Shown: positions 22,002 through 34,700 of the stretch, piece by piece
Numbering within the stretch: position 1 is the first letter of the stretch
How the letters are laid out: each line of letters begins with the position of its first letter
Assembly (NCBI RefSeq): GCF_028554725.1
Contig: NC_071670.1
Span: 52,565,501-52,629,500 of the forward strand
From: Zeugodacus cucurbitae
Taxonomy: Eukaryota; Arthropoda; Insecta; Diptera; Tephritidae
Direction: 5' to 3'
DNA: 64,000 nucleotides
Program-made: the position numbers and the translations under genes
The notes under the pieces: generated by a model
What the model was told of the DNA's origin: nothing
What the model saw: only the letters and a program-made list of their open reading frames with translations
Databases searched by the model: none

Positions 22002-22296
22002 TTATTATATAACACAATATCCGGCCGCCATATATGATCCGAGGGTACATGCAACATTTCAACACCGCCATACTCTTTCGGCTCCCATTGGAGTTTGTAA
22101 TCATACCAGGTTTGTTCCACCCACAAATTGGTTGTCATGATTTGATTTTTCAAATTGACATCAATCAATTGTGATAGCTTCAGCTTGATGCGTACAGTTA
22201 GAGCGTCAGTCACATTGACAACGGGACGCACCAATTTGTTATAGTTGCTGAGGAGATCGTCGTAGAGGCGCTTAGCATCGGGATTCGATGTGCTGC
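22002..22296 (-). CDS. nAChRalpha3: Nicotinic acetylcholine receptor alpha3-like subunit, N-terminal ligand-binding exon
   Basis: This exon encodes about 97 residues of the extracellular domain of a Cys-loop ligand-gated cation channel subunit, which binds acetylcholine at synapses. Read on the minus strand it starts near SNPDAKRLYDDLL, continues through the beta-strand segment with WVEQTWYDYKLQW (loop D region), and ends with HIWRPDIVLYN (loop A). NVT is a potential N-glycosylation site. The donor is AA|GTAAGTAC at 22001. The exon ends two bases into a codon that is completed by the C opening the next exon, giving VLYNNADG. The acceptor is most simply TTTATCTAG before 22296; a second AG leaves 22292 as an alternative start. 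The family is certain. Assignment to alpha3 rests on the VVNVTDALTVRIKLKLS and WRPDIV stretches as I recall them for insect alpha3 and is less certain. The preceding signal-peptide exon was not found. Confidence 0.9.
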
Positions 22297-23565
22297 CTAG
22301 ATAAAATAGAAGAGAAAAATAAATAAATAAATACAAAAACAACAGCAACAAAAATTAGAGAAATATACGAAAAAAGAGTATGAGTTTGCTTTTTTCAAGA
22401 AATACTCATTCTTATATAGCAAAATAGAAAATAAAAATAGTTGGAGACACCCACATACAAATTAAATACACTCTTTCACACACTCACATTCGCTTCAAAT
22501 GGGAAATCATTTGCCATCAATAATCTATGTTTTGTTCGAAGAAACCATTCTACAATTGGTCGAGTGACAAATGACAGGCCAAATTGTATTGATTGCATAA
22601 AGGTTATGCGGCGTAACGAGGCTTCTATGTAAAACAACTCGGCAAGTCAGAGAGCATGAAGACAAGAAATTTTCAATACAAAAATGCCGATAAAATAAAT
22701 TCAATGTGAGAGATAATAATACATATGTATATATGTATATATAAACCGCAAAAATTGCTGATAGACAAATAAATCTGTAAGGCTTCTCTTACTGTACATG
22801 TAAAAGTGTTGCTTTAGCAAACACAAAAATATAAAACGCTTAATTTTCTTTGGTTTTTCGTCTAACACAGCAATATTTTATGTGCGTCTTATCTTAATTA
22901 ATAGCTAGCAGTTAATTAGGGTTTAGTACCAGCTTGTAGATATGTCTTTAGGAGCGAAAGATTAAATACAGCAATATTTCATATAATGCCGTTGTTAATA
23001 TTGTGCGATTTTGTGAGACATGGTCCATATTTTTGCTTCAATAGTTTTAGTGCAGTCGATAATTGATACAATTTGTTCAGGAATTATAGCCAAAATTTTG
23101 AATATAAGTGAATAATAGCGAAACAAGGCAAAATTGTGTAATGTGCCAAGATAAATTATGTTTGTTCTAGCAAAAGATCGTAAAATGAATGATGGTACCA
23201 ACAACCAAAAATAAAAAAAAATCAATAGAGTTAAGACGGTCAGAAGAACATTATATAAATATAAAATACCACTTAAGGGTGATAGCTATTAATGTCGCCT
23301 AAGAACTGAGTCCTATGCATCAAATCTTTATTTACAGTTTTGCTAATAAAGATAGTCATATACAAATATAAGGCAATTTGGAAAAAAAAACCTATGGAAA
23401 CTAGTCATGCACGATTTTGTTCAGGAAAGATTACTTAAGATAGAGTTCTTTATTTCAATATTAATAAATTAAGACGATGCATCACGGATCACGATGGATT
23501 AACTTTTGATGCCCAAATCATATGGAGTGACACTGCCAGTTAACATACATATAAAGTGACATTAA

Positions 23566-24123
23566 GGGGTTAGGGGTAGTCAGTATTTTCAAAAAAAAAA
23601 AACATGTTTTTGTTTTTTTGCATATTCGTTAAGTGTAATATCTTAAAAATATTCTCTGAAAATTTGAAGTTGAAGTCCGATATTACTTTTCGAGTTATCC
23701 GACAAATAACAAAGAGCTCTCCGGCACTCCAAAAAGCTTGGGTGAAACTTTAAATGCGTTTTACTCAAAATTATGTTCTTTGAACTGGAAACAACTGTAA
23801 TTTGAAAACCGCTTAGTAGAATTGAATGAAATTAGACAGCTGTTAGAATACATAATAATCCTGGGCCTGATCGAAGCTTTTTTTGTTTTGCAAAAAATTC
23901 GATTTTCGACCAATTAACGTTGATTTTTTCGCGCAAATCTAGAAAAAAAAATCTGAGGCCGATCAAGCCCTGGATTATCTATTTATAAAACTATTTTTTC
24001 TTATTCAATTGAATTCAAAAGATTGTGTATTAATGCCATATTATTACTTTTGTAAAATAACATGATTTAATACATAGTTCTCAAAAATTATAATTTTTTC
24101 GTGTCTCTGATTACCCCTTACGC
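23566..24123. mobile_element. TTAA-flanked MITE 2 (complete, degenerate ends)
   Basis: The left end GGGGTTAGGGGTAGTCAG follows TTAA at 23562-23565. On the opposite strand the right end reads GCGTAAGGGGTAATCAG before TTAA at 24124-24127. The family box is at 23748-23766 as CTTTAAATGCGTTTTACTC. The element is noncoding. Confidence 0.7.
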
Positions 24124-24342
24124 TTAATCTAACGCTTTATGTGAAGAACCAGCTTTACGAGTTGAAATCCGAAATTCAGCTCTTTATTGATGAAATAAGG
24201 CTGCTTATTCTGGAAAAGATGGAATGATATAGGACAAACCCTCCATGACGTCCAGACAAGCTATTTAAAAAAATGGCAAGCAATTCCCGAATTAACTTTG
24301 CGAATATTTTGACCATTTCATTAAATTGCCACAGTTTATACT

Positions 24343-24418
24343 AGGTTAGGTCAAGAGGTAGATCTCCATGACTGCAGAGAATCACTTAGACTGCTTCGAC
24401 TAGCCGAGGTGTTTCAAT
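24343..24418. repeat. Possible AGGTTAGGT-type dispersed repeat fragment
   Basis: TAGGTTAGGTCAAG followed by GGTAGATCTCCATGACTG and AATCACTTAGAC resembles a dispersed fly repeat that starts AGGTTAGGTT. No A/B box, tail or duplication is visible, so this is weak. Confidence 0.25.
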
Positions 24419-26317
24419 TTTAGTCAAAATCCTTAGAATTTAATTTGAAGTTAAAGTTGTTTGCGTACATGTAATTTTAGGAAACATGCTCTTCATTCTA
24501 GTTAATTCATATCAATTAGGGCTATTTTTGGGAAGTTGTTTACTACTTTTTGGGAAGTTGTTTACGACTTTAACCATACTGGTGATATTTCAGCTGTGAA
24601 ACATTTATTTCAATGATAGGAATGAATGAATATCTACTTTTCAAGCCCCAGCTACTATATATTGATTAAATCGCCTATCATATTGATATGGCCTTTCTTT
24701 TCGTTTACAAAATATTAAGTCTATTTTAAAAACTTTAATAGAACTTCAATATTATTTACAGGAAATTATTTGGAGAAACGTCACTCGACCAGTAATGAGC
24801 TGTTATCTTAAATAAATTAAAGTGGGTTACATCAAGGAACGACTTAGTCTGTGGAAATGTAGAGACAGTCATGTGAACAAGCGAAAATCACCATCATTTT
24901 AGTTGGATCGTGAAGTGGTATTTAAAGATGTAGAACCTCTAATTTTATATTAAATATTATAGCAGCGCCTACACTATAAATATTAATAGTTCAACTATAG
25001 TACATATATTTCATTCCTCTCTCTGCTAATCTAGCTCTTTTACTTCAGTTATTGAATATCCAATGTTTTACATATAGACTTCATCAAAAGTACAAAACAA
25101 ATGTTTATACACAATGATAATCAAAATTAAGACGGCATAGCATATCAATAACATTTACGAGAAATTCACAGAGTATTGCTCATACGCCACGTGGCACCGA
25201 TAACATGACGCAGCAAAATTGAATTGAAATGAATAAATACTTATGTAGTATAGTATATGTATGTAGGTATATGAATATACGATTTGCAATATAATGAATT
25301 TTATGGGCCGCACACTTTTCGAAGAAAACAAACAAAGACGAAGGCGAAGAAATAAATGCAAACGAATCAAAGCGAAACGAAACGCTCTTAAATGCTGCCA
25401 TCAACAAGAACACGAGGGTAAATAGTGGTTGCTTAACATACATACATGGTGCGTGGTTGGGGGATTAGCGTGTGAAATGCGCCGTAAAAATATGCACATC
25501 AGCAGATCATTAACTTGTTGGGTAATTAAATGTGTCATCACAGCCGACAGTTGGAATTGTGCTGGGTGCTGGTGCTGATGCTGAGGATGACGATTGTCAC
25601 GCGGTGGAGTGCTGCTGGCTGGTGGAGGAGTGTGCTCAACCGACTGTGGCAATGAAATGACGACTTTATTGCCACTCCCACACCTGCAAATATTCATTTT
25701 CTACGGTTTATGCGCCAGTGTGACATATATTATTCATTTTATTTCATTTTCGGTATTTATGTGGGCAATGATTAGTTAAAGCGGTATCCGGTAGGTGGTC
25801 AAATAGATTGGTGTTAGATTTATGTGTGACAATGACTAGAACCAAGTATTAGCTTAGGTTTGCGACCTGCCACAAATTTTTGCTAACTCCGATGACCATG
25901 TCCGCTGAAAGCTTTTAGGAACAAAGCATATATTTCTGACCTATGGAAAATCTTACTAAAGTCATTGGTAGTGATAGAATTGTGATGGTAATTAATCAGC
26001 TGAAGCTTACACCATCTCCCTGAGCGCGACATTTTTTTATTAGTAGAAGATTAGAATATAATTTGAATGGTATCTTTTTTAATTTGGGCGAAAGCTTAAT
26101 CTTGATAATGAACTCCGATCATATCATAAGTAAAGAGTGAAATAACCCAATCAAAGCTACATAAGCTCTCTGTTTGAGCACACCGTTCATCAATACTAAC
26201 TGAGAAACTCCGCATAACTAAAGCTGCAGTTAGCATTAATCAAAAGTTGAGGAGGAAAGCAGGACGAAACAAAACTGAAAATGGAAAATAACAATATGAA
26301 GAACTGGAAGAGATATA

Positions 26318-26866
26318 GCGACCTTTGCGACGTGAGGCCGAGCATTGTCATGTTGGAGAATGACTTTATCGTGTTTTTCCTCGTACAGTTACCGTTTTTC
26401 TTTTAGTGCTCGGCTCAGACGCATCAATTGGGTTCGGTATCGATCTCCTGTGATGGTTTCAGTCTAGTAATGCTTCCAATTCAGCATCTACGAAAATATT
26501 CTCTCCTCCATCCCCATGCCGGTATTCGACTTCATATTCACCATTCTTAAAACGTTAAAACCATTCGCGACATGTTCTTTCACTTAGGACAGCCTCACCG
26601 TACATATCCGAAAGAATTCGATGAGCCTCAGCCGATCTTCTTAGAATTAAAAAAGAAAAGCAAAATTTCCCGCAATTGTCGAGAATTCGGCTCAAACAGT
26701 GACATTTTCAGTTGAGAATAAATTTGGGATGAAAACAGATCTCAACAAATATTTTGTTGGGTTAATGTTGATACAAATGTCCAAGATCGATATAAAACGA
26801 TTTAATGGATTTAATCGACCAGTGCTTGACCCTAGAGACATCTATTGGAAAAAGTTGTAGACCTAA
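26318..26866 (-). mobile_element. Mariner (irritans-like) relic E, middle deleted
   Basis: On the minus strand the right end reads GGTCTACAACTTTTTCCAATA, an inverted repeat that has lost about 11 bases. It is followed by the same leader and N-terminal coding sequence as copy D. The sequence jumps from the DAELEALLD-type region to TITGDRYRTQLMRLSRALKE and HDKVILQHDNARPHVAKV, which carries the second catalytic Asp, and stops being recognisable near 26318. The first catalytic Asp region is deleted. Confidence 0.82.
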
Positions 26867-29786
26867 TAATACCACTGGATTAGCGTCAGATTAAGAGAAA
26901 ATATCTGATATACGAAATCTAGAAAACTTATAAGATATGACTTACGATCCTTCTCGTAAATGAACCTAATAAAATTTACGTTTCATTTACTTCGACTATA
27001 GTATATTAGATGAGTAGGAGTTGATGATTTATATATAGAAAAGGGATAGGCTAAAAATCGAAACCATTTTAAGGTTTGATGTTCAACGCTTACTCTATGT
27101 TTAAGCTCTCTCAATTCAATTTAAATCTTAAATCTCTCTTAATTCAAGCGCGAATTCAGCAGATGAAGAAGGTAAATAAGCTAATGGGAAATGTTTTTCC
27201 ATTATATATTATGAAACCTTTATAAAAATCTCTTAGCAGATTTCAAAAAATTAATGAAATATGGTAATAGTACCAGGAATTAAGGAAAATGCATGGTAGC
27301 AGTAATAAATAAAATTTTAAATTTGCACTTAAGTACTTATATTGAAATTACTAGGTCGACCAAAAACATAAAAGCCAATTAAGTCGTAGACATATTATGC
27401 TTTAACTCAAATTCATACTTACTTATACATATGCATAGGTAAATGAAGCAACTTAAGTATCTACATAAGCCGTAAGCTCTGCTGCAAAGCAAACAGACAC
27501 AAAAAAAAAACGAAAAAAAACGATAGAAAATCCGCATTAATGTCAAAGTTTCTGAGAAAAAAGCAAACAAAATGCCAGGTGGGAGTAAACGCCGAACAAT
27601 AGGCAGCGAAAAAGTCTAATGAAAGTCTAAGTAAATATAAAGGAAAGAAGAAGCATAGAATGAGTATAAAGAAGCAGTCGCAAATCCAATATCAACGCTT
27701 GGCAGATCACTTAGTGCTTGAGAGCAAATGATTGGCTGGAGCAAAAAAAAAACGAATCCTATTAAAAGTTTATAACCGCAAAAATTAAATGATTTAATGC
27801 CCTTGGCAGCATGAATATGTATGAAGGTGGGAACAAATACACATATACGTAAATATGTATCTAGGCAGTAGATACCCTGTAGGAATAATTCGACGAGGTG
27901 AATATTCTTATAACGCAAAGTATTTTCTTAGAATGTTTGACCTCTCTCTCAGCACACATAAAGAAGGCCTGGAACTCTCATTAGATGAGAGTTGAGGAAA
28001 AAGCAGGATGAAACTTCACTGGAACTGGAAAAGGAGAGTACGAAGGCTTTGAAAAGACTATAGACAGGAAGATAATTAGAAATTTTCATAACTAAAGAAA
28101 AATCTTAATACCTGAGGTAAGAGAGACCAAGAGAGGGGACATATATGATGATGGAAATCCAACAGATAATACAATGTGAGGTTATGTTCTCTATTTATTC
28201 CGAAGATGTACATACATATATAATATCATATCAGTCATATCAGTCACAAAGTGGGGAATTGCTTTATCCCCCAAAAACAAAACACCAAAAATTGCTCAAA
28301 CTTTCCTTTTTTAATTTTACGCTCTCTCATTCCATATATTTTATTCACTTTTACTATTTAAATTTACAGATTAAACTTGAAGCTTAAACCATTGTAATGA
28401 CCTTCATGCTGCAGTGGAGTCGTGGTTGAGCAAAAACAAAAAAAAAATGTAAAAGTAAAAAAACAGCAAAAATCAAAAATTAGTGACGCAATTATATTTC
28501 AAAAATAATACCACAAAGCATATGCCACGGACAGACACGAACTGCCAAACATGATGGCGAGGAGAGAAAGAGTGGCCGAAAAGCTGAAGATGGAAAGAAC
28601 ACCAAAGCCCCAATGTAAATCTGCCAAAATTCAAACCGCAAAAAAGTAATTACCAAAATGGTCAGAAGGATGGCCGCATACACACACTGAAATACACAGG
28701 GAGACACATACATACACCCAGATAGACAGATAAGTAAAGACAGCGGCATAAAGCAAGAATCTACAATGCGCATTGGACACGGCGCCTGAGGCGTCAAATG
28801 GCGCACAACTAACGGTACACACAGCTATATAACGGTATATAAGCAAAATTCAAATGTGCCATGACTAGCCAAGTGACTAACGGTGCTGTGTTGGGTGTCG
28901 CAGAGCAGCTGTGTCTCAGCTTCAATTGTGCCATGCCAATGACTCGCAGACCGTCTCTAAGTGCCACCATACACACATACTCACACTCAGACACACTTGT
29001 TATGCATAGATGTATGTTTTATTGTATGGTAGGTAAGACTGGCTGGCCAAATAGACAGACAATTGTCGTCGTCTTCGGCGACTTGGTAATGCCGCTTAAA
29101 TATTGCGCCATTTGCTATTTATGCCGTTTGTCGTCTGTTTGCTAAGCTATTAGGCGTCTGTTACACACGCACACCCATACACACACTCATTCACACACGC
29201 ATCACATTTCCAATTGGATTGTTGGCTCAAATTAAAGTAACCGAATTTGCATAGACATTTTTCGTTGTGCTTACTTTCGGCTTAAGTGACTTAAATTATC
29301 TGTGTGTTCATTTAAAATTTTGCTATTTTCATGCCTAAGAATATTTGGTAACATTTTAAAAGACTCATTGGATTAATGAAAATTTTATGCTTGTATTTTG
29401 AGTGCTTTGGAGATAATAATTGAATTCAATATAGAGTTTAATGGAAGTATCGACTTTTTTGGTGGAAATTATTATTATTTTTTACTTCTAAGCAATCAAA
29501 GTAAATAAGTGGAGAGTAAATTTGAGAATTAAATTTAGTTAATGGATTTAAAAATGTTTTAAGAAATTATGCAAAACCATTAAGTGTTTAATAGATGAGA
29601 GGTAGGTGTCCCCAGGCTACTTGCTCGGCAATTTATTTAAGTTTCTACTAATATTACGATGAAAACTAGGACTTGATTTTAAAAATGATGATACATTTTT
29701 CTGTTAACATCCTAATGGAAATGCTTTTAATTTTTTTTTGATGATATTAATATTTTTTAGTGTTGCTGCTATCGCTATTTTCTTAA

Positions 29787-30510
29787 GGGAGGGGTCTGGG
29801 TTTTCACTTTCGAAAAATGTGTTTTATCTTATTGTTTAACATTTCAAGAATATGTCCTCAAAATTTTAATCCGATCTAAGCAATATTCTTGAAGTTATTG
29901 TTGAATTAGTCTCGGGGCCTTTAACGCTCTAACTCTAACAGCTACGGCTTTAAACGCGTTTTTCTCAAAACTGCTTTTTTGAAGTCCGTGTTCACTGCCA
30001 TTTGAAAACTACTCGACGGATTCATTTCAAACTTGGTACACATTTTCTTCACATAAAATACCTCCCCCATATGTTTAGTAAAATTTTTTTTAACATTAAG
30101 GGTGTTTCCCACCCTGAAAATGACGGAAATTTTAGTCGAAAATAACTGTTCACATTTTAGATGGCCGCCAAAAATGTTTGAATAAAAAATAATAATAATC
30201 AGAGAACGTTGGGGGGAAGATTTGTTTATAATTTAACTAAATTTTTATGGTTTTTCATTTTCGGATAATTTCAGGCCGAGTTACAGTGTTACAGTGAGCA
30301 AATTGTTTTTTTTTTTTCAAGACGTCCTAGGGAAAGCTCTGTCACGGGCTAATGGTTTAATATTTTTGCATGAAAAATTTACAGAACATAGTCAAGACTA
30401 TGCTCAATAATGTATAGAAGGTTTGAATAAAATTGCTTAATCGATATTTGAGATAAAAAATCACAAAAAAGTGTTTGTCAATATTTGCCTTAGTAGTGTA
30501 ACTAGGCGTG
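29787..30510. mobile_element. TTAA-type MITE 3 (right end uncertain)
   Basis: TTAA at 29783-29786 is followed by GGGAGGGGTCTGGG. The family box CTTTAAACGCGTTTTTCTC is perfect at 29948-29966, 161 bases from the end. ACTAGGCGTG near 30500 resembles the right end of MITE 1 but lacks the final CCCCTTAA. Confidence 0.55.
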
Positions 30511-31216
30511 AAGTTGTTTCGTTCCTGCCCCGCCAATGTTCACCCGAGCTCTATATATATATCTAATACAAGCTAACTTCAACATTTCGGGAAACACCTT
30601 TCTGGTATTAATAAAAATATGCCAAGGAAAGTAAGATTCGAAAATATTTTAAAATAAGGGCAAACAATAAAGACTCTTTGAAAGCCCCCTGAAAAGAATT
30701 CGTGAAGTCTATAATAAAGACAAATTTATTAAGAGAGTTTATTCACTCAGGTTAAATAATTTAAAATGATAAAAAATAAACAATTAAAATAAATAAAACC
30801 AAATAATTCAATAAGTTTAAGGGGCTATACCACTGTAATTCATGAAAAATTATGCGATTTTCGTGAATATTTTAAAAGAAAGTACTCTATCGAATGCTTA
30901 GAAGCTTTTTAGACATAATAAGGTATATTTTAAGATTTTTTTTTAATATGGAAAAATGACGAAGACATCACATACTTTGGAGGTGTCTCAAAAAAAGTTC
31001 CCCAACCGCTGACATCATTCCAGCCGAATGAGTAGGTGAAACAAACAATTCAAAGAGGTTATCAAAGATGAAGGTATTTCCTATTCAATGACCTATGATT
31101 TTTAAAAAATATCAATAATTTACAAAATGACGTAGTTCTGAAAAAAGTGTATTTTTTACGTAAAAAATTTTAATTTTTTTAATGTCAAATTGACAATTTT
31201 CAACCAATCGCAAAGG

Positions 31217-31228
31217 TCGTAGATAATT
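31217..31228. repeat. Target-site duplication, left (RTE copy 4)
   Basis: TCGTAGATAATT is identical to 31429-31440. Confidence 0.9.
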
Positions 31229-31428
31229 CTCTTCTTGACTGGCGTAGACACCGCTTACCCGGTTATAGCCGAGTCCAAAACAGCGCGCCACGTATCCCTC
31301 CTTCTGGCAGTTTGGCGCCAATTGGTTATACCAAGCGAAGCTAGGTCCCTCTCCACCTGGTCCTTCCATCGGAGTGGAGGTCTCCCTCTTCCTCGGCTTC
31401 CACTAGCGGGAACTGCATCGAATAGCGA
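31229..31428 (-). mobile_element. 5'-truncated RTE LINE, copy 4 (3' 200 bases, inverted)
   Basis: On the minus strand this runs from TATTCGATGCAG through the RGRGRPPLRW-encoding region and the stop to GTCTACGCCAGTC, with a short AAGA tail. A perfect 12-base duplication TCGTAGATAATT lies at 31217-31228 and 31429-31440. It is inserted within an older TTAA MITE-like sequence. Confidence 0.9.
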
Positions 31429-31440
31429 TCGTAGATAATT
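31429..31440. repeat. Target-site duplication, right (RTE copy 4)
   Basis: TCGTAGATAATT is identical to 31217-31228. Confidence 0.9.
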
Positions 31441-31700
31441 GTATAGTAAATAAATTCAAGAATATTCAGTTTCAATTTGATGTCGATCGGTAAATTTCTC
31501 GTTGAGTTATGAAGTCAACAATTTTGAGAAATGTCGTTTCGAGAAAAGCGCGTTTATAGATTCGACTATCGCGGTTTATACCTGCGAGCGATCGATCTTT
31601 AGAACGCTGCCATTCAAAAACTATTCAAGATACGATTTCATAGGATATTTTTTAAAGTATAAACTATCGAATAAGCCAAAAATATAGATTTTGAAAGAAA

Positions 31701-34700
31701 AATTAAGTTTTCAGTACTCAGCGATATATTACGTGCTGTTTAAATATTGCCTATATTTAGTCAAAACCAAGCACGAATTAAAAAATTATATTAAATTTTA
31801 GATCAAAATAAAACTTAAGCTGAGCATGGCATACACTGATATGCATCTTGCGATCGATATTTCGGCTTATAGTTAAATATGTCCGCGTGTGAAAATATTC
31901 ACGCTGAATTTGCCGATTATCTGGCCATTTGTGTTGACTAACGATGGCGGCAAATAGCGCTAGAGCAAATACAAATACAAACACAAATACAATTGCATCT
32001 ATGTAAATACATACAAATACATATGTAGACATAGTTGCTTATATTTATACTGATGACTATGCGTTTAATTAACAACAAATATGCGGGTCGAAGGTGGTGG
32101 TTATGGCAAATATTTATATATAACCATCCATTTATATAGACAGACGTTTCTGCAAATATTGAGTAGAATGCATATAAACTTATATACCTTTAAGGACTAT
32201 GCATAGCTGTATAACATAGTGTAACGGTATTTAATAGCCAACTAGTTTTTGGAATTATTTTTCTACAATTTAAGTGTAGTTACTTTTATCTACTAATCTA
32301 TATACATATACACACAAACACCAACAACTACTGTATCCGCTGCAGTCATTATTGCGAGCCGCTTTTACAATGTTATCTCCTTCTTCAGCCCTCCCCACCT
32401 TGTGTGCTAGCGTGTTTTCACTTCATTGGCCTCATTTATATTTGGCTCACAAAACGAGTTAACGGCCAGAGATTAGTTGGACCAGTAACGACTTTGATTT
32501 CCTTCATCATGCCATAAACTGTCTGACATTTGCTTTTTAACTGCTTGCATTACCACAAGGAAATGGCAATATCAGCACAATAACAACTACCGTTGGTGTG
32601 ACGGGCATTGTGTCGTGTTGAATGCTGCTGTTCGCAACAATGTTGTTGATGACCGTATTTACCTTGGTCGTGATTGCTACACCGCAAACGTCTCGCTACG
32701 GAAGCGATGCTTATGCAATTCTACCACAATAAATATATTGCTTTTGTATGTGCCGTAGCTGCCACAGCTTCGGCTACACTAGCTACCAGCTCATAATGTG
32801 GATTTTCATGTGAGAAGGAAATGAGCTATGCAGTTGCCATAAGGATAAGGTTGCCACAAGGCAAACGCATGACGGACGATTCTCTGAGTTTATACGCAGA
32901 GTCGAGATTGCATGGAAATTGTTAAGCATATCGCTTACTGATGAAGCATGTTGTCGGAGATAAAGAGTTTGGATTATGACATAGGTGGCCTGTAGGAAAT
33001 TTGAACTATCAAAACGTATTTCGGATTTTTTATAAACAAGGTGTACCCTAGATAATAGTTAATTAAAAGAAATTGGGCAGAAAAACACTCTCCGCTTTTA
33101 GTTAAAGTTAGATTCGGTAGAAATAATGCTCAAATTGGATTATAAATTCGTTTGAGAACAAAGGGGTCTAACTAACCTACTCTGTTTACAAAAAAAAAAA
33201 AAAAAACGAAACAGATATAAACGGGAGTCATTAGTCGTCCAGTTAAAATTATGTTTAAAGGAATTTTAGAATGAGTTCAAGACCAATGATCTATATGCTA
33301 TGATATGGACTATATAACTACTCTGTATACCTTATTAAGGTAGTTTTCAGTCTATAGAACTTCCTTTCCGATCTAAGAAACATTATTGCTTCGGCAAATA
33401 GAGTTATAGATATGATCTTAGCTCCCATGGCAGTCTGGTATATGTATGGAACCTCCTCGCATATCTCTTTAGTGCGTCAATCTGTAGAACTCTAGAGTTC
33501 GGATGTGAAGTTTATATATTTTACAAATGAGAAGTTTAAAGCCATCAAATATATATTAATAAGGCCTTTGAGTCTGATTAAATTCGCCCAATTTCCATGG
33601 TTCTAAGGTATCCCTTTTAAAATATTCTCTATATTATTATTTTTTGTATGAAAGTATTTTAGCATTTAGCACATTTCTTACTCTAATCTATTTACTCTTC
33701 TTTCTAAAATATTGAATCCTGGTAGTATAGATACTGAGGTGAATATACTGAATTAAACATGTGGTGAAAATCTGAATAGCATAAGCCATTTATAAATTCC
33801 CTACTAGGTTGCTTTGTCCATGTCGACGAAAAGTAAATTGAATGTCATTTGCGAACAATGTACCACTTTTAATTTACGTGAGCTATTAAACAATATTTCT
33901 GTTGGCATCTAGATAGCCAACATGTGTAATGTCATGTTATCAGCAATGAAGTTATTTGCATAAAATTCGTTTTATTCACTTTAGAATTGAAAACAGTGTA
34001 TCGGAAGTTAGAGATTTGCAAAGAGAGGATATTAATGCACTTATATTTTAGAGTTTTATAGAGTTCTACGGAAAACGGAACATCTATCAGCTAAGTATGT
34101 GTGTGGATAGAACCCTTTGATTCCACAATTTGCTCATAAAAATTTTTTAAAACTAATAATAAGAAGCCTAATAAGTTAAGGGGTTATATATGTTGAAGTC
34201 GGTAAAAAAATCGATTTTTTATTCTTTTATCTTAAAGTATACGTTCTTAAGAATGCTATCTAAAATTTCGAGAATTTATAGAGATTTAAGCAGTGGAAGG
34301 GAAGTTATAGAGTTTTGGATCTTGTTCCGCTACACTAGACAAAAGTCTACTTAAAACTTTAAACGCGACAATCTCGAAATCATGTTTTTCCGAAAACGTC
34401 GCTGCGGTGATTTGCATTTCGGAAAGAGTTTCAATCGATTTCGGATGCGGTGCGGATGGTTTGCGTAAAATGTCATAACATTGACAATTATTAGTATTTT
34501 TTATGTTCTTGAGCTGATTTTACAGATTAGACATTGTACTACGCTAGACGTATACCAAGTATTAAAAAAAGTATGGCTACATACCTCTACAGAAAACCAA
34601 ACTGATAGCAATTTTCCCGCACCTCAACATATATATTTGCCATTAAATATTAAATACTGTTTTGTATACTTTTTTCGTAATTCCAGTAATTACTAAGAAC

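Larger units (their letters stand above)
22297..29782. other. Probable nAChR first intron / 5' region, left part
   Basis: Apart from MITE 2, mariner E and the weak repeat listed separately, nothing was recognised. No leader exon with a signal peptide and a compatible splice phase was found here. Confidence 0.45.
30821..31700. mobile_element. TTAA-type MITE 4, interrupted by RTE copy 4
   Basis: TTAA at 30817-30820 is followed by GGGGCTATACCACTG. A family box in inverse orientation (CTATAAACGCGCTTTTCTC on the minus strand) is at 31541-31559. RTE copy 4 has inserted between them with its own 12-base duplication. The right end was not found. Confidence 0.45.
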
